Assembly (NCBI GenBank): GCA_019671135.1
Contig: JAHRHY010000004.1
Location: 2,666,001-2,730,000 of the forward strand
From: Linnemannia hyalina
Taxonomy: Eukaryota > Mortierellomycota > Mortierellomycetes > Mortierellales > Mortierellaceae
Direction: 5' to 3'
Length of the DNA: 64,000 bases
Below are positions 38,461 to 49,600 of this stretch, piece by piece. The notes under the pieces are model-generated. The model was not told the DNA's origin, searched no databases, and saw nothing but the letters and a program-made list of their open reading frames with translations. The stretch's first letter is position 1. The number at the start of each line of letters is the position of its first letter. Made by a program: the position numbers and the translations under genes.

Positions 38461-39480
38461 AGGTTGATCAGTGAAAAAAAGAAACGACTTCGCCACGGCT
38501 AGAACTCTAATCCCCCCAACAAGTATTACTTACTACAGAAAAAAGAAAAGAGCGAAAACGATGCGGCAATATCGTTCATGAATGGACGGGCATTTATTGT
38601 TTGAGTTGCAGTGGTTGTCGAAAGTCTAGTCACATCCCGAATCTATGGTACAAGCAACAATATCGAATGAAAAAACGAGAAGAATAACAAAAAAGTATAT
38701 CTGCGAACGTCAGTTTGAGTTTAAGGTGTCGTACCCTAGCTGAAGGGGGGACTTTTGTTGTCCGAGTCCGGGGATCGCTCATCAAGTTGTTGAAAGTGGA
38801 AGAAAGAGACAACGCCGCGCAAAAGATCTGGACATCATCTCTGCAGTCACTTTTTTTTTCTTTCAATGTCTTCAAAAAGTATGAAATTTGAACACATTAA
38901 CTTATCCTTCAACAAGTTATGATCAGAGAAAGTAAAAGAAGATGGCGTGAAAAAGTCACCAGGAAGTCGAATCACCCCTGTGACCCTGTTTGTGTTGGTT
39001 CCAAAGGTCGATTGTCGTTGAAATTATTAATCCGTGTCCAACAAGGGTTTTTGTGAAATCGAAAAAAATGAAGGCCAGAGACTAAAGAGGTGAAGAGATT
39101 GCCGTTGTTCTATTGTAATGTGGTTGGAAAGGCCACCACTCATCTTTGGTTAATCGAAAACGTTTCTGGACAGTGCAATGGAGACATCAAAAAAAGGTGC
39201 GGCATCGTCCCTGACTCGCTTCTTTTCTTGGGCGTGAAAACGTTCGCAAATCGTCGCCCTTTCTTATTCATGTCTTGTCTGTGCCTTCGAATATACGAGG
39301 AGAAAAGTATGTGTCACCATCGAGATGCAAGATCCACTTTACTCAAACAAACATTACACAAAATGAAGTGTCGAGTTACTCCCAAAGAGCATCCACGGCT
39401 ATTAAAAAAGGATATTATTGCCTTGTTAACACAGAGCTACCAAACCATGCCTCCCTCTGGAGATAACGTACGAATCAGCA
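38461..39480. other. Gene-poor stretch, nothing convincing
   Basis: AT-rich DNA. An open frame at 39090-39503 (137 codons) has no recognisable motif and I do not call it a gene; it may be eroded sequence upstream of the F-box relic. Confidence 0.4.
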
Positions 39481-39850
39481 ATGCGCTTGTATGCAAACTG
39501 TAGGGTGGCATGTGTTTGTGTTCGCAAGGAATGGAGGCGAATCTTTACATCGTTATTATGGGAAACGCTCGGTCACTCTCAATGGAGGAGAGAAACCCTT
39601 TCTTTCAATCACGTCCAACACCCTAGATTGAAGAAGGCGGTCTTCAACCCCCCCCCCATTGGGTTCGACAATTGGCGTGGGATTCCATGGACACGTCGAC
39701 GTTTCCAGAATGGATGAGAGGCAGACTATTTGGTCTTTTCTTGGTGCTCCCTAATCTCAAGTCATTGAGAATGTCGTCGCGTATGACTAGGGTGACGAGG
39801 GGTGGTTCCGGATGCACTGTTGAACACGGACAACTTTACATCGCTGGTGG
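39481..39850 (+). pseudogene. F-box/LRR gene relic
   Basis: One frame reads VACVCVRKEWRRIFTSLLWE, the typical end of a fungal F-box (C-x-V-C-K-x-W). It is followed by QHPRLKKAVFNPP. After a frame change around 39650-39700 the text continues as GLFLVLPNLKSLRM, a leucine-rich-repeat-like line. No start region or complete frame remains. This is a third F-box locus in the window. Confidence 0.5.
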
Positions 39851-39894
39851 AGTTGGACATCGCGGTGGAGTTGAGCATCGCTGGTAGAGTTGGA
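39839..39894. repeat. 18-19-bp tandem repeat, three copies
   Basis: Three imperfect copies of catcgctggtggagttgga in direct tandem, starting at 39839, 39858 and 39876. Confidence 0.75.
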
Positions 39895-40090
39895 CTTCGA
39901 CCTCACTGCCCCTTTTGTCCTACATAGTGTTGCCACTGCTTTCGAATGACATTGCTCAAATAATACAATGGCCACAAGAACTTCGACTCCCTCCGCTTCA
40001 ACGACCGCCTTTTCAACCTCCTCGAAAGCCGCCACTACCAAGTCCAATGCATCGGAGTCGGTCCCCCAAAGTCGTCTCCACTTCGCCCTC

Positions 40091-40234
40091 CAGCGCCCTC
40101 CGCAACCGAAGTCGAGTTGAATTGTCGCAAAATATCTCGACAATATCCGAAGCCCCCTTCTCCAGCGCCCGCCACAACTGATGTGGAATTGTATTGTCGC
40201 AAGATGTCTCCACAATATCCTCTACTAACAATAC
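40091..40234. repeat. 72-bp tandem repeat, two copies
   Basis: Two imperfect copies starting at 40091 and 40163 (CAGCGCCC start, ...ACAATATC end). In the minus-strand frame they give a 24-residue periodic peptide (DIVETSCDN / DIVEIFCDN). There is no gene around them that I can support. Confidence 0.65.
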
Positions 40235-40541
40235 CCTCAGTGCTTGCTGCATGCTGAACTGAAAAGAAAAAGAAATAAAAAGAACGTGTCGAGATAGTCC
40301 GGTTTAGAGGCACTCTATGCCGGTTGATGTCATGGGTCAGGTTTGCATTGTCCAGAGAAAAGGAGGGGCCTCATTGCGATAAAAAGGTTGACAAGGTTTA
40401 CCTTTTGCTTCTTCACCACTTTTCATCCCCCTTTACTTTTCTCATTCCTTCTATCACCACGTACTTTTTTGCTACTCATCACCACTTACATCACGACACC
40501 ATCGGTAAATAACACTCTCTCTCTTGAGAGAGATAGCAAAG

Positions 40542-41496
40542 ATGTCGCCTTACGCCAGAAATGTCATCCCATTACATTCACTAACACATGTCTCTGCTAG
40601 CCGATGCACACCTTCAGGTTCACAGCCAAGCAAACAGGAGACATATATCGAAGCTTGTATCGCAGACTTTCTCGATCATGAACGCACAAGCGTCATCAAC
40701 CTCTTTGTCAAACTCTGCAAGGTGCATCACTCCTTAAACGACAGACACACAGGTCACCAAAAAGGGTGAGCACCATGGAGATGACCAGTAGACTATCGAC
40801 CTACAACAGTTCAACTCTTTCTTCAACCCGCTCCTCCTCTCACCACCACCACCACCACCACTGTTGAATTGCCTCAAGATCACTATGCAGACGCACTCTG
40901 CCATCCACGGTTCGTCCTCGCCTACCACCGATACGACCAACAGCGGGAATGTCAACGGAAGAACAGGCAATTGTGCCTCCCGCCGCGAAGGACTGACACG
41001 CTCGGCCTCTGTGGACTCGACGTCTCGCGTTTCGAAATACGGTTGGTTTATGACGACCCATCGACTGTGCAAGGCGAGTATTGAAGAGCAGGCAGTGCCG
41101 AGTTTTATGCTGCATTCACATGACAAGTCGTTGGACAGTTTTGTCGCGAATGTGACTTGGGCAGTGATGGTGTTTTGGTTGGCGGGCGAGGTTGAGTCTT
41201 GGAAGGATATTTCTGAGGAGGATGTTGAGGGAACCACGGTGTTCTTGTAGACATGGAATTTAAAGAAAGGGGGGCCTGGGAAGAGTAAGTTTGAGAGTGA
41301 TGATGAGGAAGGGAGTGCTGTTGTTGGTGGCGTTAATGGATTTGATAGGGCGGGGCAGGATTGGTTGGAGACGGTGACGAAGCTGAATGGACAGGGACAG
41401 CCGAGTGGAAAGGAGATGAGTCGATCGACGTTTTCTGAACTGGTACCAGCAGACGGTTGGGTACCAGATCATATCTATCGGGAGGTAACACCACCG
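40542..41496 (+). pseudogene. 5' part of the split unidentified gene
   Basis: The ATG at 40542 opens about 55 codons (QETYIEACIADFLDHERTSV) to a likely donor near 40720. A second block from about 40800 runs through a Pro run and VSKYGWFMTTHRLCKASIEE to an in-frame TAG at 41248-41250. The same frame then continues for about 80 codons (GQDWLETVTKLNGQGQ, WVPDHIYREVTPP). At 41496 it meets the inverted-repeat arm; the missing 3' end is at 2093-2308. The premature stop and truncation argue for a dead copy. I do not recognise the family. Confidence 0.55.
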
Positions 41497-41517
41497 CAGG
41501 CATCTTGGTCCTCTTCC

Positions 41518-43593
41518 ATAAATAATTTGAACCCATTCGTAAAAATTGTACATGTACTGAACATCGGAATGAGGCTAATGCTTTTGCTCGTGCAGCTGTG
41601 TGAGAGGGGAGGAAGCAAAACGTTTTATTATTCCAGTTCCAGCTGCCTGCTAAAGTCACAGGCGGTAGCTTGTTTTCCTGTCAAAAGAAGGGTCACTTGT
41701 TTTCCCTTCTCGAGAAGGGAATGAAACAGTGGGCGAGTTAGGTTTGGGCGACGCGTTCTCATTGGTAGGTGACGTCGTAATTCTCTTTACCTGAAGTGAG
41801 AGAAACAGGAAAATAGTAAAGCCAGGCACCATCAGTTACAGATATCTCATTCTTCACGTGCACTCGTCGGCACGTTTGTTATTTCGTCGAGAGAGCGTGC
41901 ATGATACATGGTGCCAACAAAGAAGGTTTACTCCTTCCATCTTCTGCCCTATTGCTTTCACTTGCATTTGTGTGGGATGGCCAAAGAGCATTAAGGTCAC
42001 ATGCTCATTGTTCTTGATTTTTGCCACCAATTCGAAAAACAGTGCCTTGGCCAAACAGGACCGATGGACAGAGAGATAAACAGACGGTCGGTAATACAGA
42101 ACGGAGCTGGTTTTGTTTACCTTGCGATCACCTTGCTGAATGTCGTTCTTCTCATTCACTTCCTGTTGGCTGATGCGAATGATCGGAAGGGAGACGAATG
42201 AGACGAATGGAAACAGGAATGCAATGGAACGAATGAATGAACTAAAGAGCTGAGTGAAGGAGGGGAAGAGTGGAGAGAATAGAGTATAGAGACAGTCGAC
42301 GAATGAGCCGTGGGAGGATTGTTGTAATAAAAATGTCTTGTGCCTGACCCTGTCCGTTGTGTATGTTGTTTGATGCCCTGTTGCATAGTCGTTTTGGCTC
42401 CTGTGTGGGCCCTCATTACTTAAATGACCCTCGATTGTTCATGTGTGGCGCCCTTCCTCCCTTGTCCCTACTCTCTTTTCTCTACCTTCTCACGCGTCCG
42501 GGTAGCACTTGCGTTTTTTTATGACTGATAGGTCATCGTTGGCACTTTTTTCATGACTGATAGGTCATCGTCGCCTCTACCCCTTGACAGTCAACCTTGC
42601 TTGCCGATATATTTCCTTTTTCTTCCTTTCCTCTTTTTCCTCCTTCCTCATTTTCTTCCTTCCTCATTTTCTCCACCCTTCAACCCATCACGCTTCTCTC
42701 TCTTTCCCTTTCCCATTCCTTTCAACCACTTTACTCACAGTCCAGTCCATTATCAACAAGATGTACAACAGCAGCCACAACAACTCCTCAGCTCCTTCTT
42801 CACCACTCAATCCTCCATCCTCATCCTCACCCTCATCCCCACCGCGTACACCATCCTCATCACCCTCACTCGCATCACCGCCCAACGTCAAGAGGAAGGA
42901 TGGCCCCTCCACCTCTCTCGCCAACGATGATGATGTCTTGCCACCTCCCTCCAAGGCCGCAAGGCATTTGAACGAGGCCGATATCTCCAACCAAACGCGC
43001 GGCCATTCAGTAAAGAACTTGCCATCTGAGATTCTTTTAATGATTGCAACGTTTTTGGTAAGGAAGGACGTTGTACAGTGCATGCTTGCCTGCAAAAACT
43101 GGCAGCATGCACTTTGCCTTTATATCTGGACGGAGATTGGAAGGAATCAATGGATGAATCCATTGTTCCCTCTGGTCGACGGAAAGATAGACGATGATGT
43201 ATCTTTCGATCATCGTCGTCGGCAAGTCCGCAAGCTGGAGTGGAGCGAGAATGACAACCTCAATCTCTCCAGTGAGAGGATGGCAACCATGTTGCCATTG
43301 ATGCCGGGCCTGAAAAAACTGTCTCTCACAGCAGCGGTTTTCCAGGCCCCAAGAACCCTTCTCTCCGTCTTACGAAACCATCGATTGCTTACAATGGTGA
43401 CAAGTGTGGACTTGCACCTGCGGCAATTTGACGGCGAGGACGCGTTGCCGGTTCGTGAGGTTGTTCAAGGGTGCGAAGACCTAGAACACCTGGGCATCAA
43501 CGGAACATGGTTCCGGGACGAGACCCAACAGGAGATTAAAGCGCATCCTGGATTCTGGAAAATTCAAAGTTTGTCAGTTCCGAGGACGCACTT
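41518..43593. repeat. Right arm of the long inverted repeat
   Basis: Reverse complement of 1-2092 (see that entry). The outer end, 41518-41690, is more diverged than the F-box coding part. Twenty-one bases separate it from the 21-bp duplicated sequence that ends at 41496. Confidence 0.9.
42521..42570 (+). promoter_or_regulatory. Duplicated near-palindromic motif upstream of the F-box gene
   Basis: Copies of atgactgataggtcatcg at 42521-42538 and 42553-42570, about 190-240 bp before the start codon. Identical in sequence and spacing to the pair at 1030-1079. A candidate dimeric regulator site. Confidence 0.5.
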
Positions 43594-44434
43594 GGGCCTG
43601 CTCTACAGATGCCCTGATCTCCTCGCCCTCGCACTCACTTCCAATCTCACCAACGAGGTAGAAACCGACATCCGACCCATCGCCCAGTGCTTGAAGTTAG
43701 AGCGGTTGAAGTTTGTTGGACGAGTGGGTTTTGCTGTCGACGGTTTTGCGGCGGTACTTCCCCAGATGCGTTGTCTAACTTTGTTAGTCATTGACCATAT
43801 CCAACAAGATCGCTTTGGTCAGCTTGAAGGGTTGAGGGACATCAAGAACGCCCCGGGGTTGAAGGGGTTTGAGTTAGGTCGTATTACGACCCCTGTCCAG
43901 GCCCAAGAGTTACTTACGGCAGTCAACCAAGCAATGGTTATATCCATCCTGCGTGCGCGGCCCGATCTGACCAACTTCAAGCTTAAGGGATACACCGTCG
44001 ATGCGTTCCGGTTCTTCAGTTTGGAAGAAGACGGCCAGTCCATGCCATCATGCCCCTGTCCACGAGTCCGGGAGCTCTGGCTCGAAATCCATGGAGCAAT
44101 GGAAGTGGTCAGCGCGGAAGTTATGCAGCGAGACTGGGAGCTCACGTATAAACAGGTTAGCCGTATCAAGAGCCTACAGTCGCTCACTTTAAAGAGCATC
44201 AGGTTGGACGTCAGCAACACAGGTGGGTTACACTTCTTGACCAACGCGACCAAACTGAAGGAGCTCAGACTGAGCAACCCCTCGGGGCACGTTTGGTCGC
44301 TGTCGGAGATAACGAACCTGATGGAGGTCGTTCCTAGATTGCAAATCCTTGACTTGATGCCTCTAACACGCCAGGATCGTGGCAAAGTCAACAAGTACTT
44401 CCGCGACCGTGGCAAGGGTTTCTTGTGTTTCTAA
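42761..44434 (+). CDS. F-box/LRR-like protein, complete copy
   Basis: Single-exon gene of 557 residues. Residues 1-80 are Ser/Pro-rich and disordered. The F-box is at about 86-125 (NLPSEILLMIATFL, then MLACKNWQHAL). The remainder is a degenerate leucine-rich repeat solenoid with lines such as MLPLMPGLKKLSL, CEDLEHLGI and LQSLTLKSIRL, ending in KGFLCF. F-box proteins select substrates for SCF ubiquitin ligases (family knowledge); the target is unknown. I chose the ATG at 42761 because the frame upstream is pyrimidine-rich leader. The 5' half and promoter are duplicated in inverted orientation at the left edge. No introns seen. Confidence 0.85.
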   Translation: MYNSSHNNSSAPSSPLNPPSSSSPSSPPRTPSSSPSLASPPNVKRKDGPSTSLANDDDVLPPPSKAARHLNEADISNQTRGHSVKNLPSEILLMIATFLVRKDVVQCMLACKNWQHALCLYIWTEIGRNQWMNPLFPLVDGKIDDDVSFDHRRRQVRKLEWSENDNLNLSSERMATMLPLMPGLKKLSLTAAVFQAPRTLLSVLRNHRLLTMVTSVDLHLRQFDGEDALPVREVVQGCEDLEHLGINGTWFRDETQQEIKAHPGFWKIQSLSVPRTHLGLLYRCPDLLALALTSNLTNEVETDIRPIAQCLKLERLKFVGRVGFAVDGFAAVLPQMRCLTLLVIDHIQQDRFGQLEGLRDIKNAPGLKGFELGRITTPVQAQELLTAVNQAMVISILRARPDLTNFKLKGYTVDAFRFFSLEEDGQSMPSCPCPRVRELWLEIHGAMEVVSAEVMQRDWELTYKQVSRIKSLQSLTLKSIRLDVSNTGGLHFLTNATKLKELRLSNPSGHVWSLSEITNLMEVVPRLQILDLMPLTRQDRGKVNKYFRDRGKGFLCF

Positions 44435-44900
44435 ACTACCATCGCTCGCCACCCTCCTCCCCGTCCCCTGTGGTCCAAGGACTTCATAACAAATAAAAAC
44501 ATATCCCATTTTCTTTTGCTGATCTCCGTCTTGCGATGGCTGATTTTCTTTTGTCGTCTTTTTTTGTTTGTTTTCCCCTTCGATAAGGGACTTTCCATTG
44601 AATTCATTTGACATTTGCCACCCTTCATGCATGTTCAAGTCCCTGAATTTTTTAACAGACGTCATCCATTTCCTTCTTTTCCTTTCTTCCTCCATCCAAA
44701 CTTCTCTTCCCTTTCGCTTCTCTTCAGTTTCATTCATAATCAATCTTTTTGTCTTCCCACCTTCAACGTCGTCCTTGCTCTTACCTCTCCATCATCCCTG
44801 CATCGCCAAGGGTTCAAGTCCTCCAAGCAGGCGTCGCATCAAGACATTGTCAACCAAGAATCCTCATTCGCCTCATGGTCAGCTGCCCAGTTTGCTTCCA
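44435..44900. other. 3' flank of the F-box gene
   Basis: T- and CT-rich DNA without a coding signal that I can support. Confidence 0.4.
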
Positions 44901-45880
44901 AGGAGAGTACCATGATTCTTGCTCTCTTACATCCAATGCAATTGTGACATCTCCATCCATCATGATGATGTCAAAAGAGATGTGTGTTTGCAAAGTGTCT
45001 TCGGCCCAGACTCCCCACACGTTTGCACAGTTCTCTCTTCTCCTAACAAGATGCCTGGTACTCCAGGGCTTGTAGGTGGTGGTGAAACTTCCAGTTCAAA
45101 ACATTACGGTTGTTTTTTGATCGTTGGTAAGATTGCGTTGATAATTGTCTCGAACCCTCGAGTCGTCTCCTCACGTTGATGGCTGTCTGAAAGTATTCGA
45201 GTTTGGTCAAAGGTACAATCAACAGCTATCTGTGAGGAGACCAATCTCTTGGAATTTCACGGCATACGCAAAGCGACCGCGAGGGTGGGGGCATGGGAGA
45301 GTTACAAGTCGATGTATACTGAAGCTGGGCATATCTGGATCGAAAGATGGGTGACCCCAAGTCTTTTTGATTAGTTCTCCTTTGACTATTGTGAGGGTGT
45401 TGGTTGGATCATGGAGTTTGGTTGTTTGTGTGTTTGATATGTCTCTCAGTGTTATCTAACCATTCCTCTCGTTGACTGTCACCGTTTTTTAATAGAGCTG
45501 AAGGCCTTCAAGTAAAAGACTTTCCTGCATGTAGGTTGACCTATTTGACACGAAGATGGAACAGAAAGAATCTGTTGGCCTTATTCAACACCGAGGCGAC
45601 ATTTGATTTTCCTTCCATCTATTTCCCTCCATATGGCGATGCAGGTATTGGATGCAAGAGACAATGACCTTTTGAACCTCGATCTAACCATTTTCTATTA
45701 TCTCTTCTCTTTCATACTCGAGGTGGATACAATGCGAATTATATCAAGAAATATGGAGTAATACAGGAAGCAACAACTCAGGATAGCAAAGCACATGGGT
45801 TCATAGGACAGGACGAGAGCATGTATAGCAGGAAGAGATGTTTCAATAAACTCGACGTTGTTTTCACTGACACCAAATGA
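44900..45880 (+). pseudogene. Decayed gene of unknown family
   Basis: Protein-like pieces in changing frames: CDISIHHDDVKRDVCLQSVF near 44950; ATARVGAWESYKSMYTEAGH then IWIERWVTPSLFD and a stop near 45370; FDFPSIYFPPYGDAG near 45600-45645; and, after a probable intron ending at about 45721, YNANYIKKYGVIQEATTQD to NKLDVVFTDTK and TAA/TGA at about 45880. Consistent codon-like blocks broken by stops suggest a pseudogene, or a gene with introns that I cannot resolve. No domain recognised. Confidence 0.4.
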
Positions 45881-46641
45881 CGCTGTTCAAGGAACAGGCT
45901 CAGAATCCCACACCCATTGCTATCCAAAAGGACTCAGCCAAAGGATGTGTGCTTTCCATAGACCAACTCTCGTCGAATACAATACGGGACAGGGAATCAC
46001 CAAGAATCAAGGTGGGTGCAGGAAATAAGGGTCATATACTATGGTTTCCTCCAACAGCTAGCGATGTTATTCATCCGTAGAGACATTGACGCGAGGCTGG
46101 ATTGTTGGATCATCGGGTGTTGGCAGAAGAGACGATATCGAATTCCGCTGATGGCTGCTTGACTACAACTGGCAATGGTGCGAGCGTCTTTGAAACGTTG
46201 CCAGTTGTGGTATTGTTGGTATCGCGAAGCAGCAGCCTTTTCTTGGGGATCGAAGATGACACAGACGACGCCTTTTGTTAGTGAAGTCGAATTGAGTTGC
46301 CAGTAAAAAAAAAAAGATTAGAGTTGAATGAAAAATTGAATCGATATCATTAGAGTCACACACTTGTTTGCCAACCATTGTGTGTAGTTTTGCATTTGGA
46401 GTTTCCTGAACATCAGGAGTGGCAGATTCGCCGCTATTATTCTAATTGGGTGTGTGGTCCATGCAATGACGTGGGATGCAAGCGCAAGAAGACACACATG
46501 AAGAGAGACACCAGTGTCCTGAACGAGAATACGAAGAAAGAAGGAACGATCCAGAACCATTTACTGCTTGTTGATATTTATTTTTTGTATATTCTGACTT
46601 GTTCGCCTTTCTTGCTCTGCTCGGCAGCCGAGATCCATCCC
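45881..46641. other. Spacer, nothing seen
   Basis: No coding or RNA signal recognised between the decayed gene and the NACHT-WD40 gene's 3' end. Confidence 0.4.
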
Positions 46642-46680
46642 CTACTCATCCTCAGACCCATCGTTAGATCCATCGTCGCC

Positions 46681-49600
46681 CTAAAGCAACACCCCGTCAA
46701 AGGCACAGCGTTGAGATATCAACTCCTGGTGGGATGGGCTCAGACTAGTTACACCCTCAAGAACCACATCTGCGGTGCAAAGCTTCCTAAGATTGGTTCC
46801 CCAGAGCATCTTGACGGTCACGGTTCCATCGTTGCTCGACACTCGCCATACTCGGACAGACCTATCGTCGCTGGCTGTGATGAACTCCTTTTGGATAACT
46901 GGGTTCCAAGACAGGCTTACGACTCGCACAGAAAACACACGAAGCGTAGCTGCGCAAGACCAGCTTTCGATGTCTCCTTCGACCAACTGACGATGCCAGA
47001 GATGCAGAATATGGTCTTTAGAGTGTGCCAGAAACTGACCGCATGGCGAGTAGGCGACACACGCGTATTTAGCAATGGGCTTAAACGAACTGACAGGCAC
47101 CTTCAATTCCAGACCAGGCTCGTCCGACTGCAGGTCCCACAAGACAATCGAGCGCGAAGTGCCCAAAGCAAGTTGCTGGCCATCGGGCGAGTAGTCCAAT
47201 ACCCGGACCTCATCCTCCTCTAATAGTTTCTTGGACGTCAAGAGAACCCTTGTTCGTGGATCGAAAAGCCAGACTTTTCCATCGTCCGAGCAGACCGCAA
47301 GTTGGTGCCCTGTTGGTGAGAACTTCACGGCAATGATCCGATCATTATTGTCTCCACCTCCAACAAGGACGTATTGCTGCTCCGTGCCATGGAGGTCCCA
47401 TATTCGTACAAGCTCATCGTAGTCGCAAGAGGCGATCCAGCGACCACAGGTTGAATAAGCAAGAATATTCACCGCGCCCGAATGCCCCTTCAAGATTGGT
47501 CCAGCTACGCCAGTGCTGCGGTCCCACAATCGCACTGCACCATCCCCGCACCCGGTTGCGACTTGATTGCCGTCCGCCGAAAACGCCACGTCGTAGATCA
47601 TCTCTGGGTCCGGAAACTCAAACGACACTGATCCGCGCAATCCTGTCGTAGCATTCCCCTGTCGGATAACACCAAGGTGATACATAGAGAGGACAAGTAC
47701 GTGATCGATAGAGAGGACAGATAGGCCATCGGGAGAATAGGCCACCAGGGCAGAGTCACCGATCTGATCTTGTATCGCAATGCTGGACCTACTGGAATTC
47801 ACCTCCCATAGTCGCACTGTTCTGTCATTAGATCCCGATGCAATGGTAAGACCGTCCGGAGAGAAGTCAACGTCGCATATATAGCTCAAGTGACCGTCAA
47901 ACGTCGAAATAATGTCGCCTGTGGATGCGTCCCATAACATCACCCTGCGGTCGTCGCTAGAAGTGGCGATCAATTGACTGTTCGGAGAGAATGCGATTCC
48001 AGTAACAGTGATGGTGTGGCCTTGTAGTACAGGACCTGGGCTACCGGAGTGCATATCCCACAACTGCACATTGCCGTCATCGTGGCCGGAAGCTATCCAT
48101 CGGCCGTCTGGAGAAATGGCAAGACTGTGAATCTCTCCCAAAGAAGGACTCAAGACGACCCCTGGCTCTCCTGTCTTCGAGTCCCAAAGCCGAATCCTCC
48201 CATCAAGACTGCCTGATACTAATTGACATCCATTCGGGGAAAACCTGACGCTAGCGACCCAATCAGTGTGACCTTCCAAAACAAAGATGCACACTCCTGT
48301 CTCCGAATCCCACAGTCGCACCGCTTTGTCTTGGCTGGCCGAGGCAATATGGTTGCCGCAAGGCGAGTACGCCAATGAGTTTATCCAATCAGTGTGACCT
48401 TTCATAGCTAACAACTCCTCGCCGCTTGTGCAATCCCACAACCGAACCATTCCTTCCCCGTCTCCAGATACAATTCTTTGGTTGTCAGGCGAGAACGCGA
48501 CAGCTCGGACATTTTGAATGGCTGTGAATAGATGAAATCGTTGCCACGTAGAGGTGTCGTAAATCCCGATGCCAACGCCATCACCCAATATCGCCACTCC
48601 AAGCATCCTTCCGTCAGGCGAGTAGGCAAAGGCTTCTACGGAACCTTCCGCCTTGAGGTATGGCAGTTCTCCGAACCGGACACCTTCCAGCTGTGAATGG
48701 CTCAAATCCGCTTGTCGCAACCAACTTCCCGTGAGATTGACTCTCGTCAGGTCGGCGCCTTGGAACTGAGCAGAGTCGAATTGCCCGTCAGAAAGATCGG
48801 CGCCAGGGATCTTGATGCCACGGAGATCAGCTCCGTTGAACAGAACGCCGGCTCTGACCAGGATCGTAATGGCATTGGCGGCGCCGATGGTGGCACTGGA
48901 ATCGGTTTTGGACTGGTCGATGACAGCGCGGAGGTATACCTCAAAATGCGGGTGGAACCTCACGCGGTCGCACAGGAACTGAATAATCGACGGCTCCTTG
49001 AGCAAGTTTCTCTGGAATAAAGGGCCATTGGTGTCGGACGAAAGGGAAGCTGGGGATGCAGTCTCAATTGATGAGTCATAATCCCGCTCGTCAACCTTGG
49101 CCGGGTTGTAGATGACGCGGGAGAGGAAATACTCAAGCATGGACCGGTGGACAAAGCGGTATTGGTTCCCAGTGCGCATCAATGGGCTGGCTTCGCGGAG
49201 CAGCTTGACCTCAGGGTCAGTACCAAAGAATGCTGCCTTCCAGGAGTCCTTGTCATGTCGATGGATATACTGGACGATCGGGTTTCCGTCCTGCTCCTGA
49301 AAGATTTCCGCAGAGAGACGCAGCAAGTAGGTGATCTCGCATCCAATAAAGTCATCTTCAACTAGCGATTTGAATGCCGTTATCTCCTCCGTGCTCAGTG
49401 TGCTCATACGCAAACGGAGACAATTCGTTTCCAGCCATTGGTCAACAAACATATCATAGAGTCCGACCCGGGTGACATGAAGGCTTGACAGGTCGTTATT
49501 CGAGGCAACCAGGCGAGGCAGAGCCTTGAGAGCAAGCGTGAGGAGGAACGGGTTCTTGACGAGGTCCTTGACATTGGGGATCGTTGTCAGCTTGTCCATG

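Noticed and set aside
44805..44830. tRNA B-box-like GGTTCAAGTCC.
   Set aside because: No A-box and no cloverleaf pairing in the preceding 60 bases.
46378..47223. 281-codon plus-strand open frame.
   Set aside because: Shadow of the NACHT-WD40 gene; its right part is antisense to WD40 repeats and has no motif.
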